Source: JBJXHB01 sp046160725 (GTDB taxonomy: Bacteria; Pseudomonadota; Gammaproteobacteria; Burkholderiales; Burkholderiaceae_C). Taken from it: a stretch of 6,255 nucleotides of DNA. The position numbers and the translations under genes are program-made. Location of the stretch: positions 1-6,255 of the forward strand of contig JBJXHB010000490.1 in assembly GCA_046160725.1 (NCBI GenBank), read 5' to 3'. Shown one piece after another: positions 4,307 through 6,255 of the stretch. The stretch's first letter is position 1. The number at the start of each line of letters is the position of its first letter. Under the pieces are notes generated by a model. It was not told where the DNA came from. It saw only the letters and a list, made by a program, of their open reading frames with translations, and did not search any database.

Positions 4307-6255
4307 CGCGGCGCCGCCTCCACCGCCACCAGGTTGTCCGACGACTGCCGGTCGATGCGCTTGTTGTAGGGGTCCAGGCCGGCCCAGCGGGGCTCGCGGT
4401 TCAGCGTGACGGTGATGCGCTGCACGCCGCCGGTGATGCGCCGGCGCTCCAGCAGCAGCACCGATGCGGCCTTGAACTCGCGCGTGCCGGGCTCGTCGAT
4501 GAAGGCGCCGATCTCCATCATCTCGTCCAGCGGGGCCTCCGTCTCGCGCCCCTTGCCGTCGGCATAGAGCTTGCGCGCCTCGACATCCAGCGTCAGCGCC
4601 CAGCGGCCGTCGGGCAGGCGGCGGCTGGTGGCGGACTTGGCCTTCAGGTCCAGCAGCGTGATGCGCTCGAACAGGTCGGTGATCAAGGCGTCATGGGCCG
4701 GCCCGGCCTCCTCGCGCAGCAGCTTGAGGAAGTCCAGCGTGTTGGGATAGGGCGCGGCCTTGTAGGCGTACTGCTGCAGGAAGCGGGCCATCGCGCGGTT
4801 GACCGCAACCTCGCCCGCCATCTCCTTGATCCACCACATCGCCAGCGAGCCCTTGTTGTAGTGGATGTAGGGCTGGTTCTCCACCCGGGCCAGCGGCAGC
4901 TCCTCGACCACCTCGCCGCCGCGGTTGCGCAGGTAGCGGTCCAGCTCGTACTTCAGGAAGCGGCGGATCTGCTCCGGCCCGTACAGCCGCTCCATCACCA
5001 GCAGGGCGGAATACTGCGCGAAGCTCTCGACCAGCATGGTGCTGCCCTGCTGGTGGCTGGGCACCAGCTGGTGGCCCCACCACTGGTGCCCGATCTCGTG
5101 TGCGGTGACGTATGTCACCATGTCGATCTTCTCCGGGTCGCTCCAGCGGTGGATGAAGCCGATCGCCTCCGAGTAGGGGATGGTGTTGGCGAAACTTTGT
5201 GCAAACGAGGCGTAGGACGGGAACTCCAGGATCCGCGCCTGGTTGAACTGGTAGGGCGAGAACACCTCCGAGAACACCGCCAGCGACAACTTCTTGGCCG
5301 CCAGCATGCGGTCCACGTTGTAGGCATGGTCCGGGTGGTGGTAGACAGACAGCGCCACGTCGCCCTTGGGGCCCTTCCAGACGTCGCGCTTGACGGCATA
5401 GCGGCCGCTCTGGATCGAGAAGAAGTGGTCGATCGGCGTCTCCGGCCGGAACACCACGGTGCGGCGCTGGCCGGTGACGGTGTCGCTGATGGTGGCGCCA
5501 GGCGCGATCGGTGTCTGGTCGGCGTCGGTGGTGACGCGGATCTCGGCCGTGACCCAGTCGCCGTCGGCGCGGAAAGAGCTGCGCTCCCGCCCGGACTCGT
5601 CCTCCAGCGTCGGCGGGCGCAGGTCGGGCGGCAGCCCGTGTTTGCGGCGCTTGGCCCTGTCACTGAGCAGGCCGTCGCGTGAGAGGCCGATGAAGGGCGA
5701 GATCTCGGTGTTGTCGACGAAGCTGCCGTTGTCGACGATGCGGGTCAGCGGCTGGCCGTTGACGAAGCCGGCCTCGGCCAGCGTGGTCGTGAAGCGCAGC
5801 TGCCGCGACTCGCCCGGTTGCATCGGCTGGGCCAGCTTCAGGATGCGGTAGTTGAAGCGCTTCCATTCGCGCTCGACCGTGGCCCCGCCGTCGATCTCCA
5901 GCGCATCCATCTTGGTCCGCGGGTCCAGGAAGACATGCACATCGGTCAGCGGCGTACCGCTGCGGTTGACCAGCGTGTAGTGGCCGCGGGTCACGGCCCG
6001 CGCCTGGCCCGGGTTCAGCTGCACGTCCAGCAGGACGGCGGCCACCTTGGGCTGTGGCAGCTTCTCGAAGGCCAGCAGGGCACGCTCGGCATCGGCCTGC
6101 ATGGCCTCGGTGTCGTCGCGCGTGACGTAGCGGGTGAGGACGTTGGTGTTGTAGAAGATCCAGCTGCCGATGCCGAGCCATGCCAGGCCGGCCACCACGG
6201 CCGCCGCGGTGCCGGCGCCGCGCAGCCGGCCGCGTAGCAGCGCCAGGCGCGGCCG
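4303..6255 (-). CDS. Membrane-anchored M1-family zinc metallopeptidase, probably C-terminal half of an ABC-2 permease/aminopeptidase fusion (5' end missing)
   Basis: The frame is open to the window edge (650 residues visible) and ends at TGA (complement of 4303-4305). GTG at 6198 is only an internal valine candidate: 19 further in-frame codons precede it, so the start is outside. Numbering from that GTG, a transmembrane helix ends near residue 16 and is followed by WIFYNTNVLTRY. As I recall, this junction is typical of long ABC-2 permease/M1 fusions. Two beta-rich regions follow (about 50-280). The zinc site is HEIGHQWWGHQ (H367, E368, H371; bases 5086-5100) with third ligand E391 in VESFAQY (5026-5028). 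Y447 in YNKG (4849-4860) fits the transition-state tyrosine. The usual GAMEN substrate motif is not seen; the matching stretch reads RILEFPSY then FAQSFANTIPYSE. Catalytic residues are intact, so activity is expected. Substrate and side of the membrane are unknown. An ABC ATPase gene would be expected beyond the window. Confidence 0.85.
   Translation of the reverse strand, partial: RPRLALLRGRLRGAGTAAAVVAGLAWLGIGSWIFYNTNVLTRYVTRDDTEAMQADAERALLAFEKLPQPKVAAVLLDVQLNPGQARAVTRGHYTLVNRSGTPLTDVHVFLDPRTKMDALEIDGGATVEREWKRFNYRILKLAQPMQPGESRQLRFTTTLAEAGFVNGQPLTRIVDNGSFVDNTEISPFIGLSRDGLLSDRAKRRKHGLPPDLRPPTLEDESGRERSSFRADGDWVTAEIRVTTDADQTPIAPGATISDTVTGQRRTVVFRPETPIDHFFSIQSGRYAVKRDVWKGPKGDVALSVYHHPDHAYNVDRMLAAKKLSLAVFSEVFSPYQFNQARILEFPSYASFAQSFANTIPYSEAIGFIHRWSDPEKIDMVTYVTAHEIGHQWWGHQLVPSHQQGSTMLVESFAQYSALLVMERLYGPEQIRRFLKYELDRYLRNRGGEVVEELPLARVENQPYIHYNKGSLAMWWIKEMAGEVAVNRAMARFLQQYAYKAAPYPNTLDFLKLLREEAGPAHDALITDLFERITLLDLKAKSATSRRLPDGRWALTLDVEARKLYADGKGRETEAPLDEMMEIGAFIDEPGTREFKAASVLLLERRRITGGVQRITVTLNREPRWAGLDPYNKRIDRQSSDNLVAVEAAPR

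Noticed and set aside
4693..5682. Open frame of 329 codons on the + strand opposite the M1 peptidase
   Set aside because: The - strand codes for the intact HExxH zinc site here. The + strand translation has no domain pattern and no ribosome binding site or operon context.
4303..6198. Taking GTG 6198 as the real start of the M1 protein
   Set aside because: The frame stays open to the window edge. This start would begin inside a hydrophobic helix with no ribosome binding site, and related proteins continue N-terminally.

Overview
The window is very GC-rich and densely packed. Its codons strongly prefer G or C at the third position, and its protein families fit a high-GC Gram-negative proteobacterium. 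Burkholderiales (Rubrivivax/Leptothrix-like) is my best guess and Xanthomonadales the alternative. No marker gene fixes the taxon. I see no RNA gene, mobile element, CRISPR array or sign of recent transfer.

Layout. (1) Bases 1-635, + strand: the 3' part of a class C beta-lactamase-like serine hydrolase (esterase/peptidase), truncated by the window edge. (2) Bases 636-741: a 106-bp gap with two back-to-back hairpins, a 9-bp direct repeat and a good ribosome binding site; it probably holds the end of the hydrolase transcript and the promoter of the next unit. (3) Bases 742-4265, + strand: three overlapping genes that look like one operon. They encode a multi-pass membrane protein of the CmpX / 'conserved TM helix' mechanosensitive-channel-like group, a membrane-anchored GAF sensor histidine kinase of the NarX/DegS type, and a NarL/FixJ response regulator with a LuxR-type DNA-binding domain. 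(4) Bases 4266-4302: a short convergent gap with an imperfect hairpin; a wider inverted repeat spans both stop codons. (5) Bases 4303-6255, - strand: a membrane-anchored M1-family zinc metallopeptidase domain whose frame runs off the window. It resembles the C-terminal half of ABC-2 permease/M1 aminopeptidase fusion proteins.

How the genes fit together. The kinase and regulator are almost certainly cognate: families match and the genes overlap by 17 bp. The kinase has only a short transmembrane hairpin and no sizeable periplasmic sensor. The membrane protein just upstream overlaps the kinase gene by 23 bp, so it is a plausible partner or input module, perhaps reporting membrane or osmotic state. 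That link is inferred from gene order and was not read from any motif. The hydrolase and the peptidase are probably separate transcription units. The most notable points are the three-gene module, the fourfold internal repeat in the membrane protein, and the non-standard active-site features of the M1 domain.
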